A DNA stretch of 22,825 bases from Butyrivibrio sp. (GCF_015056685.1 NZ_SVFW01000032.1:24455-47279), one strand, 5' to 3'. Counted from the first letter of the stretch, positions 16,762-22,825 are shown. The notes: generated by a model from the letters alone, not told the origin. Translations and numbers: made by a program.

Positions 16762-17151
16762 ATGTCATCAATAATCCAGAATAATCAGGTTTTTAATAAT
16801 GAGATACCATTTTGCAGAGTTTATAGCATAGAGAGCAAAAAACAACTGGAAGAAAGATTTCTTGCTCACAGGATTTCCTATTTCATTGAGTGGCAGGATA
16901 AGTCTTTTTTACAGAGACTGTTCGACAGAAGCGGAAGCAAGATTGTCTGCACGTTTAAGATTAACAAAGGGGAGATAGCTCGTGCCAAGGCTCTTGCTCA
17001 GGGAATAGAGGGAATTAAGTTCAAGGACTATGGCGAGGAGAAAAACACCGAGCGCATTCGCAAGAGAAGCGATTCAGTTGTTAAAGAGAGCGATGGACTT
17101 GAGATGCCTGAACTGAAGTTTGAGACCAGTCAGGATGATTATGAAGAGTGA
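16762..17151 (+). CDS. Unknown conserved-looking protein, 129 residues
   Basis: I do not recognise the family. The protein is soluble and highly charged, with no signal peptide or membrane segment. Residues 1-60 look like a compact fold (IPFCRVYSIESKKQLEERFLAHRISYFIEW); 60-85 continue with SKIVCTFKINKGEIARAKAL; the last 40 residues are charged and probably disordered. Evidence that it is real: its own near-consensus promoter, a GTGAGG ribosome site eight bases or less before the ATG, and a terminator just after its stop. It lies between queT and rlmD, both linked to RNA modification, but a shared role is speculation. Confidence 0.75.
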   Translation: MSSIIQNNQVFNNEIPFCRVYSIESKKQLEERFLAHRISYFIEWQDKSFLQRLFDRSGSKIVCTFKINKGEIARAKALAQGIEGIKFKDYGEEKNTERIRKRSDSVVKESDGLEMPELKFETSQDDYEE

Positions 17152-17158
17152 GATAGTT

Positions 17159-17190
17159 GAAAAGGGGATTAAGTAATCCCCTTTTCTTTT
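17159..17190 (+). terminator. Rho-independent terminator after the 129-residue gene
   Basis: A 12-bp perfect stem (GAAAAGGGGATT and its complement), loop AAGT, followed by TTTT. It lies seven bases after the stop codon and 20 bases before the rlmD start, so rlmD depends on read-through or on a promoter I cannot see. Confidence 0.88.
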
Positions 17191-17211
17191 GCTTAAAAAG
17201 TAGGAGAAACT

Positions 17212-18597
17212 ATGGCTGAGAAGAAATTTAGTGGAAGTAATAAAAAAACATTACCTGGAAAAGAAACTGGAAATAGAAAAAAAACGGTCTTAAAGAAAGA
17301 TAATGAGATAAAAGAAAAAACATTAGCAAAAAGAAGCAGTCTGGATAGAAAAAGTGTACCGGCAAATGGCAGAATGGCCAAGGCATTAAGGCAAGGAAAA
17401 ACGGATACGAGACGAAATGATGAAGTTCGTTCTGCAAGTCGTTGCCCGTATTTTAAGAAGTGCGGTGCCTGTCAGATGATCGACACTCCATATGATAAGC
17501 AGCTGAGACAGAAACATGCTCATGTAAAGGAACTTCTTGAGCCATATACTAAAGTTGCTTCTTTTGTTGGAATGGAAGAGCCTGAGCATTACAGATGCAA
17601 GGTTCATGCTGTTTTTACTCATGACAAAAAGGGTAATCCACTCTCAGGAATATATAGAGAGGGAACTCATGAGGTAGTGCCTATTGATTCATGTCTTTTG
17701 GAAGATCAGAAGGCAGACGCTATCATAGCAACTATCCGTGGAATGCTTAAATCTTTTAAGATCAAGACATATGATGAGGATAACGGATTTGGCCTTCTTC
17801 GCCATGTGCTTATCAGAATTGGTAAGAACACTGGCGAGATCATGGTTGTTCTGGTTACGGTTTCTCCTATTTTTCCTTCCAAGAATAACTTTGTAAAAGC
17901 TCTTAGAAAGGCTCATCCTGAGATCACAACAATTGTTCTTAATGTAAATGATAAGCAGACCAGCATGATCCTTGGTGATAAGGAAAAGCCAATGTATGGT
18001 CCCGGATTTATCTATGATATCTGCTGTGGAATGAAGTTTAAGATAAGTCCTAAATCTTTTTACCAGGTAAACCCTGTTCAGCAGGAAGTTTTGTATAATA
18101 CAGCGATTGAAATGGCTGAACTTAAAGGTGATGAGGTGGCACTTGACTGTTACTGCGGTGTTGGAACAATTGGAATAATTGCAAGCCCTCATGTTAAAGA
18201 AGTCATTGGTGTTGAGCTCAACAAAGATGCTGTTAAGGATGCTAACCTTAATGCCAAGATAAACAATATAGATAATATTACTTTTTATAACAATGATGCC
18301 ACTGTATTTATGCAGCAGATGGCAGCGTCAGGAGATAAGGTTGATGTAGTGTTTATGGATCCTCCAAGAGCAGGATCTACGCCGGAATTTATCGAGTCTC
18401 TTAAGATATTGTCTCCTAAGAAGGTTGTTTACATATCTTGCAGTCCTGATTCTCTTGCAAGGGATCTTGGTGTATTAAAAAAGAATGGCTTCAATGCTGA
18501 GAAGGCCATTCCGGTGGATATGTTCCCTTTTACAAGGTCGATAGAGACGGTTGTTCTTCTGTCCCAACAAAAGCCTGATGATCATATCGAGATATAA
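17212..18597 (+). CDS. rlmD: 23S rRNA (uracil-5-)-methyltransferase, RlmD/RumA family
   Basis: 461 residues to the stop. The [4Fe-4S] cysteines are C78, C84, C87 (CPYFKKCGAC) and C161, nearly the spacing of E. coli RlmD. The SAM-binding motif is LDCYCGVGTIGI, and DPPRAG follows; the catalytic nucleophile is C410 in YISCSPDSLARDL, and the conserved glutamate is in FTRSIETVVLL. It methylates a uridine in 23S rRNA using SAM. Residues 2-70 are Lys/Arg-rich and do not look like the TRAM domain found there in E. coli, so they may bind RNA as a disordered tail. AGGAG precedes the ATG. The open frame resumes right after the stop (next entry). Confidence 0.92.
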   Translation: MAEKKFSGSNKKTLPGKETGNRKKTVLKKDNEIKEKTLAKRSSLDRKSVPANGRMAKALRQGKTDTRRNDEVRSASRCPYFKKCGACQMIDTPYDKQLRQKHAHVKELLEPYTKVASFVGMEEPEHYRCKVHAVFTHDKKGNPLSGIYREGTHEVVPIDSCLLEDQKADAIIATIRGMLKSFKIKTYDEDNGFGLLRHVLIRIGKNTGEIMVVLVTVSPIFPSKNNFVKALRKAHPEITTIVLNVNDKQTSMILGDKEKPMYGPGFIYDICCGMKFKISPKSFYQVNPVQQEVLYNTAIEMAELKGDEVALDCYCGVGTIGIIASPHVKEVIGVELNKDAVKDANLNAKINNIDNITFYNNDATVFMQQMAASGDKVDVVFMDPPRAGSTPEFIESLKILSPKKVVYISCSPDSLARDLGVLKKNGFNAEKAIPVDMFPFTRSIETVVLLSQQKPDDHIEI

Positions 18598-18849
18598 ATA
18601 AATCTTGATGAGATTGATGCTACAAGTGCAGAGACAAAGGCCACATACAAGGAAATCGAAGAATGGGTGCATAAACACTATGGATTTCATGTGACAAATC
18701 TGAACATTGCTCAGGTGAAGCAGAAACATGGGATTATAGAAAGAGAGAATTACAATAAGCCAAAATCAGAAAACAGCAAGCAACCGGGATGCCCGGAAGA
18801 AAAGGTTAAAGCGATTGAAGGAGCTTTAAAACATTTTCAGATGATATAA
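18598..18849 (+). pseudogene. C-terminal extension of RlmD cut off by one in-frame stop
   Basis: The frame of rlmD continues beyond its TAA (18595-18597) for 83 codons with no other stop. It encodes LDEIDATSAETKATYKEIEE ... GFHVTNLNIAQVKQKHGI ... ENYNKPKSEN ... CPEEKVKAIEGALKHFQMI. I recall this tail fused to RlmD in many clostridia, directly after a SQQKPDD segment like the one here. The strong terminator comes after this stretch, not after the stop. Either a nonsense change split the gene, the stop is read through, or the tail is translated on its own from GTG 18667; no ribosome site for the last is evident. A sequencing error is also possible. Confidence 0.7.
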
Positions 18850-18851
18850 AT

Positions 18852-18894
18852 AAAAACTCGTGACTATCGGTATTTGGTGGTCACGAGTTTTTTT
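18852..18894 (+). terminator. Rho-independent terminator of the rlmD region
   Basis: AAACTCGTGAC (18854-18864) pairs with GTCACGAGTTT (18880-18890) around a 15-base loop, with T continuing to 18894. It starts right after the stop of the RlmD tail. Confidence 0.9.
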
Positions 18895-18984
18895 ACGTAC
18901 ATTTTACCAATGTTGATAATAGATTTTACATGTATCTGCTAGCATTGCGCTAGGAGGTGCAGAGCATTTTTAAGATGCGTTGAT

Positions 18985-19203
18985 TTGCTTGCAGGGTTGA
19001 TTGAAAAGTATGCGGATGTAGTTCTGGGTAAGATTGAAAAAATCAGATGCGATTACATCGTGGCGAAGGAGGTGGTTGCTAATCTTATAGAAGTGACTCC
19101 GCGACCTGATGTCAAAAAAGTAATGAAGGCATTTGCAAAATTTACAAAGCATCGACATGACAACGGCACAAAATGTGATCAGTGTCAGGACAAAGCTGCC
19201 TGA
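18985..19203 (+). CDS. Doubtful small open frame, possible gene remnant
   Basis: The frame is open from 18943 to the TGA at 19201-19203. It encodes a helical, charged peptide (LAGLIEKYADVVLGKIEKIRCDYIVAKEVVANLIEV...) ending in a CDQC motif. The composition looks protein-like, but no start fits: the fine AGGAGGTG at 18952-18959 has no start codon in this frame within reach, the TTG at 18985 is 25 bases away, and the ATG at 18975 is in another frame and stops at once. I read it as a decayed or 5'-damaged gene. No family recognised. If it is not a gene, 18895-19217 holds no other feature I can support. Confidence 0.35.
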   Translation: MLAGLIEKYADVVLGKIEKIRCDYIVAKEVVANLIEVTPRPDVKKVMKAFAKFTKHRHDNGTKCDQCQDKAA

Positions 19204-19217
19204 GTGACAAAATGAAA

Positions 19218-19246
19218 TTGACACCGCACCACTACGATTATATAAT
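19218..19246 (+). promoter_or_regulatory. Perfect consensus sigma-A promoter
   Basis: TTGACA (19218-19223), 17-bp spacer, TATAAT (19241-19246): a full match to consensus, expected to be strong unless repressed. AAATTGACAC at 19215-19224 is repeated at 19259-19268, 44 bp downstream, so the start site is bracketed by direct repeats. Confidence 0.85.
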
Positions 19247-19283
19247 TGTGCCATGAGAAAATTGACACAGGAGGAGATGAGCA

Positions 19284-19583
19284 ATGATCACAACACTTGA
19301 AGATGCTTTAAAAAGAATCGCAGAGCTTGAAGAAGAGAATGCCAAGCTAAAAGGAGAACTTGATTATTATAAGAGCAAAAAGTTTGCTGGAAGACAGAAG
19401 CATGATGAGCATTGGATGAGATCATACAACGACTTCGTGATTCAATATGAAGGTGGAATGACAATCATGGAGATTGTTGCCAAGGGTGCAATCAGTCGCC
19501 GGACAGCTTATAGGTACAAGGCGTACTACGAGGAACTGAAGAAGATGCAGGAAAAGGCTGTGGAGAATGAATTGCTAACTTGA
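19284..19583 (+). CDS. Small coiled-coil protein with a C-terminal helix-turn-helix
   Basis: 99 residues. Residues 3-32 are a coiled coil (LEDALKRIAELEEENAKLKGEL). Residues 55-80 (YEGGMTIMEIVAKGAISRRTAYRYKAYY) resemble the resolvase/transposase-type helix-turn-helix, with the R-R-T-A-Y-R recognition helix. It starts after AGGAGG and is driven by a perfect consensus promoter. It looks like a small DNA-binding protein or the regulatory remnant of a mobile element. I cannot name the family. dinD begins 126 bases downstream in the same direction. Confidence 0.68.
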   Translation: MITTLEDALKRIAELEEENAKLKGELDYYKSKKFAGRQKHDEHWMRSYNDFVIQYEGGMTIMEIVAKGAISRRTAYRYKAYYEELKKMQEKAVENELLT

Positions 19584-19601
19584 GGTCAAAATTTTTGACC
19601 T
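19583..19601 (+). repeat. 19-bp palindrome after the HTH gene
   Basis: AGGTCAAAA and its complement TTTTGACCT around one central T; it overlaps the last base of the HTH gene's stop. It is AT-rich with no following T run, so it is more likely a protein-binding site than a terminator. The half site recalls the CtsR heptad, but that operator is a direct repeat. Confidence 0.6.
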
Positions 19602-19661
19602 TGAAAATGACGTAAATGTGATTGGCTGAAAATAAGAAAATGTTGATAAATACTGGCGTTG

Positions 19662-19691
19662 AATCATTTTACTGACGTCAGTAAAATGATT
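19662..19691 (+). repeat. Perfect 30-bp palindrome upstream of dinD
   Basis: The arm AATCATTTTACTGAC is followed at once by its exact reverse complement, with no spacer. It ends 18 bases before the dinD ATG, so it lies in the leader or promoter and is a likely operator or cruciform site. A related imperfect copy (24 of 30 bases the same) occurs inside dinD at 19896-19925. Confidence 0.9.
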
Positions 19692-19709
19692 ATTATGTGT
19701 AGGATGACT

Positions 19710-20576
19710 ATGGAAAAGAGAACAATTGAAACTTACAAGAAAAAGTTTGATGACATTAGACATGAAACAGATGGCGTGGATTACTGGTATGCGAGAGAAA
19801 TAATGGAATTACTTGAGTATGCTAAATGGCAGAACTTTGAGAAAATAGTTGCAAAAGCCAAAATATCATGTGAGAACAATGGAATTGAAGTAGATGACCA
19901 TTTTGTTGAAGTCAGTAAAATGATAGAAATTGGCAAAGGTGGATGCCGCGAAGTTGGTGATTACATGCTTACCCGCTATGCATGCTATTTGATAGCTGAA
20001 AATGGTGACCCCAGAAAGGAGCAGATTGCATTCGCTCAGAGCTACTTTGCAGTTCAGACAAGGAAGCAGGAACTCATTGAGGAACGTATAGCTTATATGG
20101 AACGTGCTGAGGCACGTGAGAAGTTGAAAGAGTCGGAGAAGCGCCTTTCGCAGAATATCTATGAGCGTGGCGTTGATGATGTTGGATTTGGACGTATCAG
20201 ATCTAAAGGAGACCAGGCTCTTTTTGGTGGCTATACTACAAGAGATATGAAGGAGAGACTTGGTGTTGGTGATAACAGACCGCTGGCTGATTTTTTACCC
20301 ACACTCACTATAGCGGCAAAGAATCTTGCTACGGAGATGACAAACTACAATGTGGAACAGAAGGATTTATATGGAGAAGAATCTATAACAGTAGAGCATA
20401 TAGACAATAATACTTCGGTAAGGAAAATGCTTGGGGAAAGAGGTATTAAACCTGAGAATCTTCCACCTTCTGAAGACATCAAGAAGCTTGAAAGGCGCGT
20501 AAAACGTGAAGATAAAAAGATAGCCGAACAGGCTGGAAAGCTTGACGATAAAAAGGATAAGGGTGGCACGGACTAA
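19710..20576 (+). CDS. dinD: DinD-like protein with Bro-N (antirepressor-type) domain
   Basis: 288 residues from the ATG at 19710, chosen because AGGA lies five bases before it; earlier in-frame starts would pass through the palindrome. The N-terminal Bro-N-like region has YWYAREIMELLEYAKWQNFEKIV, then DHFVEVSKMIEIGKGG and YMLTRYACYLIAENGDPRKEQIAFAQSYFAVQTRKQE, which are landmarks of DNA-damage-inducible protein D. The middle (DVGFGRIRSKGDQALFGG, NRPLADFLPTLTIAAKNLATEMT) continues the DinD match; the last 40 residues are charged. E. coli DinD is SOS-induced and acts against RecA-dependent strand exchange; Bro-N proteins are common in phages. No SOS box was found upstream. Probably an accessory gene. 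Confidence 0.87.
   Translation: MEKRTIETYKKKFDDIRHETDGVDYWYAREIMELLEYAKWQNFEKIVAKAKISCENNGIEVDDHFVEVSKMIEIGKGGCREVGDYMLTRYACYLIAENGDPRKEQIAFAQSYFAVQTRKQELIEERIAYMERAEAREKLKESEKRLSQNIYERGVDDVGFGRIRSKGDQALFGGYTTRDMKERLGVGDNRPLADFLPTLTIAAKNLATEMTNYNVEQKDLYGEESITVEHIDNNTSVRKMLGERGIKPENLPPSEDIKKLERRVKREDKKIAEQAGKLDDKKDKGGTD
19896..19925 (+). repeat. Intragenic echo of the dinD upstream palindrome
   Basis: Lies inside dinD and is 24/30 identical to 19662-19691, with the right arm GTCAGTAAAATGAT exact. It keeps the symmetric core CATTTTnnTGA plus its mirror. The offset is 234 bp, a whole number of codons, so both copies encode similar words: NHFTDVSKMI upstream and DHFVEVSKMI here. Confidence 0.75.
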
Positions 20577-20667
20577 TTGCATCGAATTTCTCTTTGGTTG
20601 GGACAAAGACTTTACAGATGAGAGAGTTGTCTTGCTTTCCAAGGATGAGATACCAGGTAAAAGGTAA
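20563..20667 (+). CDS. Possible 34-residue open frame overlapping the end of dinD
   Basis: GTG start at 20563 with AAGGA five bases upstream, overlapping the dinD stop in another frame. It encodes VARTNCIEFLF GWDKDFTDERVV LLSKDEIPGKR, whose composition looks like real protein. It may be a translationally coupled small gene or the end of a decayed one. No family recognised and the length gives little statistical support. Confidence 0.3.
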   Translation: MARTNCIEFLFGWDKDFTDERVVLLSKDEIPGKR

Positions 20668-20706
20668 AACAGCACCAATTAAGAGTAATATTGGAAAAAA
20701 CTTCTC

Positions 20707-20973
20707 TTACGCCAGGGTTTCAAATGATGAAGTTTCCTGGTTTAGAAGCTGGGCATTTTTATTATAAGCGTATGCAGACTGTTTAAGCATGTAAGCTGTG
20801 TTAGATGACTTGATTGCATTTATTCTGCTATAGAGGGTTGATACCTGCTGTTCTAATGCAGCAGCGGCAGCCTGAGATGATAGGTTATTAGCTCTTGAAA
20901 GCTCATTGACTTTCGTGCTTAAGGACTGAAGCTGCATCTGGTATGTACTTATTCCCTGAATACTTGAAGACAT
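20707..20973 (-). CDS. Unknown small helical protein, 88 residues
   Basis: No family recognised. The protein is almost all helical, rich in Ser, Gln, Ala and Asn, has no signal peptide or membrane segment, and contains a single Met-Leu-Lys stretch near residue 62. It opens with MSSSIQGISTYQMQLQSLST and has heptad-like spacing (LSTKVNELSRANNL, LEQQVSTLYSRINAI), so a coiled coil or small assembly subunit is plausible. The style is reminiscent of flagellar or secreted helical proteins, but nothing specific supports that. The ribosome site AAGGAAAGGA is buried in a 12-bp hairpin. It lies downstream of, and on the same strand as, the serine hydrolase gene. Confidence 0.7.
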   Translation of the reverse strand: MSSSIQGISTYQMQLQSLSTKVNELSRANNLSSQAAAAALEQQVSTLYSRINAIKSSNTAYMLKQSAYAYNKNAQLLNQETSSFETLA

Positions 20974-20979
20974 AATAAA

Positions 20980-21010
20980 ATCCTTTCCTTGCGTTTTACA
21001 AGGAAAGGAT
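20980..21010 (-). promoter_or_regulatory. Hairpin covering the ribosome site of the 88-residue gene
   Basis: On the minus strand, ATCCTTTCCTTG, a 7-base loop, then CAAGGAAAGGAT and TTTATT before the ATG. The 12-bp stem is perfect and its second arm is the ribosome site. It could block translation until opened, and with the T-rich stretch after it could also act as a weak terminator for the hydrolase gene, which ends 35 bases upstream. Confidence 0.7.
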
Positions 21011-21044
21011 ACTTGCCAAAACTAAATCCAACCTAAATAAATAA

Positions 21045-22550
21045 TTAATTCTCCAATGTTCCATATAAATGACCGTCAAATTCTTTGAAGTAAGTCTCTT
21101 CAATTTTTCGCATGAATATCGTGATATCGTTATCTCCAAAGTAAAGCTCCATGCGGATGGAACCAACGCTTTCGCCAATCAGATGGAAACGGATATACAG
21201 CACGTTTTCACGAAGGAAAACGGCTCCAGCGGTGTATGGATTATCATACTTTGGGAATATGCCTTCTTCCATGTGCTCAAGACCAAAGTTTAGCTTAAAA
21301 GCACCTGATTTAAGTGCAGGGTCCTCTGTAAAAAATGTGATCGTGCTCTGCGCATTACCTGGGCAAATATCTAACTGCATTTTAGTAAAGCCTTGTTTAT
21401 TTGGCAAAAGCGCATAGGTCTGATGCAGATCAGATGTTAATTTTTTTGTGCTGTACTTTGTATAGGAGTGATTAGATGCAAGTTTTGGCGGTGCAATGGA
21501 AAGAGTGTCTGCATAGCTTACAAGATCTTCGTAGTCCTCTGATGGGGCTTTTAAGCGACCGACAGGCTCTTTTTCATCAATCCCAGGTAAAAGAAACTGA
21601 TAGATGCCATCATAAATAACCTGATTACCACCCTGAATTCCCTGTGTATCAGCGGTTGTGATCACCAAAAGATTCTTGTCAGGAATGCTTATTCCTAGCT
21701 GACCGCCCATTCCGTAGAGGACATAGCCGCCCTTTTCATTTTGCCAGATCTGCATGCCGTAGCCCTGGGATTCGCCTGGGATTGGAGCTGTCATGACGGT
21801 ATCGCTGATATTGGATGTGGCAAGCTCTATCAGGTCAGAGGGCAAAAGAGTTCTTGTGACTCCATCATTACATTCTATAGTTCCCTTTTTATCGATAAGA
21901 TACAGAATTTTCATAAAATCCATAGGAGTTGCCACGAGGCCGCTTCCGCCCATAGATACACCAAAAGGATCTTTTACCATGTATGAATCCTTACTAAAAT
22001 CCATGTAGTTAAATACGTTTTCTTTCAGATAATCAAGCATTGGCATCTGGGTCATTTTTTCAACAAGTGCGGCTAAGACGTGGGCTGCAGAAGTATCGTA
22101 GTGAAAAACTGTTCCCGGTTTATGGGTTGGCTCTACTGTAAAAAAGCTCTCTACCCAGTCTGATTTCATGTCCACCTTATAGGTAGTTGAAGCGTGACAG
22201 GTCCTCATTTCGAGCATATTTCTTATGGTTGTGTCTTTTATCCACTGGCGAGTGGACTCATTTGTGTATTCAGGGAAATAGTCAGTTATAGAGTTGTCGA
22301 TACCAACTAACCCCTTATCTATCAAAAGAAATACAGCAAGAGCGGTGATGCTCTTACTTATGGAAAACATGCGATGGAGAGTAGCTGCTTCATATGGGGC
22401 GTAATACTTTTCAAATATAAGCTTGTCATTTCGCATGATAAGTAGTGAATGCATTGGGATTTCTTTTTTATCTAGAAACTCCAGAAGATCTTTAATGGCA
22501 GAAGATGAAACATTAACATCTTCGGGATAGGCTCTGTTAAATGAAAACAT
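21045..22550 (-). CDS. Serine beta-lactamase-like hydrolase (class C / AmpH type)
   Basis: 501 residues. The N-terminal 330 residues are a beta-lactamase-related serine hydrolase domain. The SxxK motif is S63-I-S-K66 in MFSISKSIT; a tyrosine motif is in FHYDTSAAHVLAAL (where class C has YxN); GMGGQLGIS near residue 285 stands where the third motif falls. The last ~150 residues form a beta-rich domain of unknown role. There is no signal peptide, so it is probably cytoplasmic and acts on an ester or peptide rather than on cell wall or antibiotics. AGGAG lies seven bases before the ATG. The family is broad, so the substrate is open. Confidence 0.85.
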   Translation of the reverse strand: MFSFNRAYPEDVNVSSSAIKDLLEFLDKKEIPMHSLLIMRNDKLIFEKYYAPYEAATLHRMFSISKSITALAVFLLIDKGLVGIDNSITDYFPEYTNESTRQWIKDTTIRNMLEMRTCHASTTYKVDMKSDWVESFFTVEPTHKPGTVFHYDTSAAHVLAALVEKMTQMPMLDYLKENVFNYMDFSKDSYMVKDPFGVSMGGSGLVATPMDFMKILYLIDKKGTIECNDGVTRTLLPSDLIELATSNISDTVMTAPIPGESQGYGMQIWQNEKGGYVLYGMGGQLGISIPDKNLLVITTADTQGIQGGNQVIYDGIYQFLLPGIDEKEPVGRLKAPSEDYEDLVSYADTLSIAPPKLASNHSYTKYSTKKLTSDLHQTYALLPNKQGFTKMQLDICPGNAQSTITFFTEDPALKSGAFKLNFGLEHMEEGIFPKYDNPYTAGAVFLRENVLYIRFHLIGESVGSIRMELYFGDNDITIFMRKIEETYFKEFDGHLYGTLEN

Positions 22551-22678
22551 ATGATTCTCCTATGTTGTATAAGTAATGTTTTGAACATATACATATTATC
22601 ACATCCATATTAAAGAATAGTAAGTAACAGATTGGCGCCACGTAAAGTAGATTTGAGATTATACATTTGGGGAATGAA

Positions 22679-22810
22679 ATGACAAAAAAATATACTTTCT
22701 TGTCAATGGACGCAGCCGAGATCTATCCAAAGGTATGGGCACTTATGAATTTATGGTTTACTACACATATAAAGACTACTATTTTTGCAAGAACAGCAGA
22801 CGAACTGTAA
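22679..22810 (+). CDS. Possible 43-residue open frame at the right edge
   Basis: ATG at 22679 with GGGGA five bases upstream, ending in TAA at 22808-22810. It encodes MTKKYTFLSMDAAEIYPKV then WALMNLWFTTH and a short tail. No family recognised. It could be a small gene or the beginning of a longer gene that has suffered a frameshift; the window ends 15 bases later. It is divergent from the hydrolase gene. Confidence 0.38.
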   Translation: MTKKYTFLSMDAAEIYPKVWALMNLWFTTHIKTTIFARTADEL

Positions 22811-22825
22811 GTGTAGGCATAGTGA

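Noticed and set aside
18897..18960. Insertion-sequence end or attachment site next to the RlmD terminator
   Set aside because: Only a short CTAGC/GCTAG repeat and one ten-base repeat were found; no transposase, integrase or clear target duplication.
19583..19601. CtsR heat-shock operator
   Set aside because: The half GGTCAAA fits the CtsR heptad, but CtsR sites are direct repeats and this is an inverted repeat after a stop codon, not at a chaperone or clp promoter.
19659..19709. Longer DinD start at TTG 19659 or ATG 19686
   Set aside because: These have no ribosome site and lie at or inside the palindrome; ATG 19710 has AGGA at good spacing and gives the usual DinD start. The in-frame similarity is kept as a finding.
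19284..20576. Toxin-antitoxin pair formed by the HTH gene and dinD
   Set aside because: The genes are 126 bases apart with palindromes between them, DinD is not a known toxin, and the small protein lacks an antitoxin signature; not enough to call.
21045..22550. Secreted beta-lactamase conferring antibiotic resistance
   Set aside because: No signal peptide, 501 residues with an extra C-terminal domain, and a YDT in place of the class C YxN motif; a general serine hydrolase is safer.
1..22825. CRISPR array, rRNA or tRNA genes
   Set aside because: No regularly spaced repeats and no rRNA- or tRNA-like sequence was seen on either strand when reading through the window.

Overview
The window looks like chromosome from a plant-polysaccharide-degrading clostridium, most likely of the Lachnospiraceae (Butyrivibrio/Pseudobutyrivibrio-like). 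The base composition is moderately AT-rich, ribosome sites are strong AGGAGG types, and the gene content fits: an uronate catabolic operon, a CUT1 sugar importer without its own ATPase, intracellular beta-galactosidases, membrane c-di-GMP enzymes and a clostridial RlmD. The assignment rests on gene content and recalled family sequences, not on a search.

Left part (1-3220): the end of an operon for unsaturated uronates from pectin or similar polymers. The C-terminus of KduI is followed by a KduD-type reductase, a KDPG aldolase carrying an extra glyoxalase/VOC-like domain, and KDG kinase, closed by a strong terminator. Together they take 5-keto-4-deoxyuronate through KDG and KDPG to pyruvate and glyceraldehyde-3-phosphate.

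3327-5762: a membrane GGDEF cyclase and a membrane HD-GYP phosphodiesterase, six bases apart. The extracellular part of the phosphodiesterase resembles a family 2 carbohydrate-binding module.

5853-15261: a sugar uptake and hydrolysis locus. A LacI-family repressor gene, two ABC permeases, a lipoprotein binding protein, then a GH35 and a GH2 beta-galactosidase. Three copies of a TGAAATCGGTTTCA-like operator lie at the start of the repressor promoter and around the permease promoter. This predicts autoregulation and repression, possibly by looping. Both hydrolases lack signal peptides, so imported galactosides would be cut in the cytoplasm.

15280-18894: housekeeping. truA and queT diverge from a shared palindromic promoter; queT has a preQ1-I-like riboswitch that overlaps its ribosome site region. 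A small unknown gene with a near-consensus promoter follows, then rlmD, whose usual clostridial C-terminal extension is separated from it by one in-frame stop.

18895-20700: an accessory stretch. A doubtful 72-codon frame, a 99-residue coiled-coil/HTH gene behind a perfect consensus promoter, and a DinD-like Bro-N gene. Upstream of dinD is a perfect 30-bp palindrome that is echoed, in the same reading frame, exactly 234 bp downstream inside the dinD coding region. This is the strongest candidate here for something undescribed.

Right end (20707-22825): on the minus strand, a serine beta-lactamase-like hydrolase followed by an 88-residue unknown protein whose ribosome site is buried in a 12-bp hairpin; then a short plus-strand frame at the edge.
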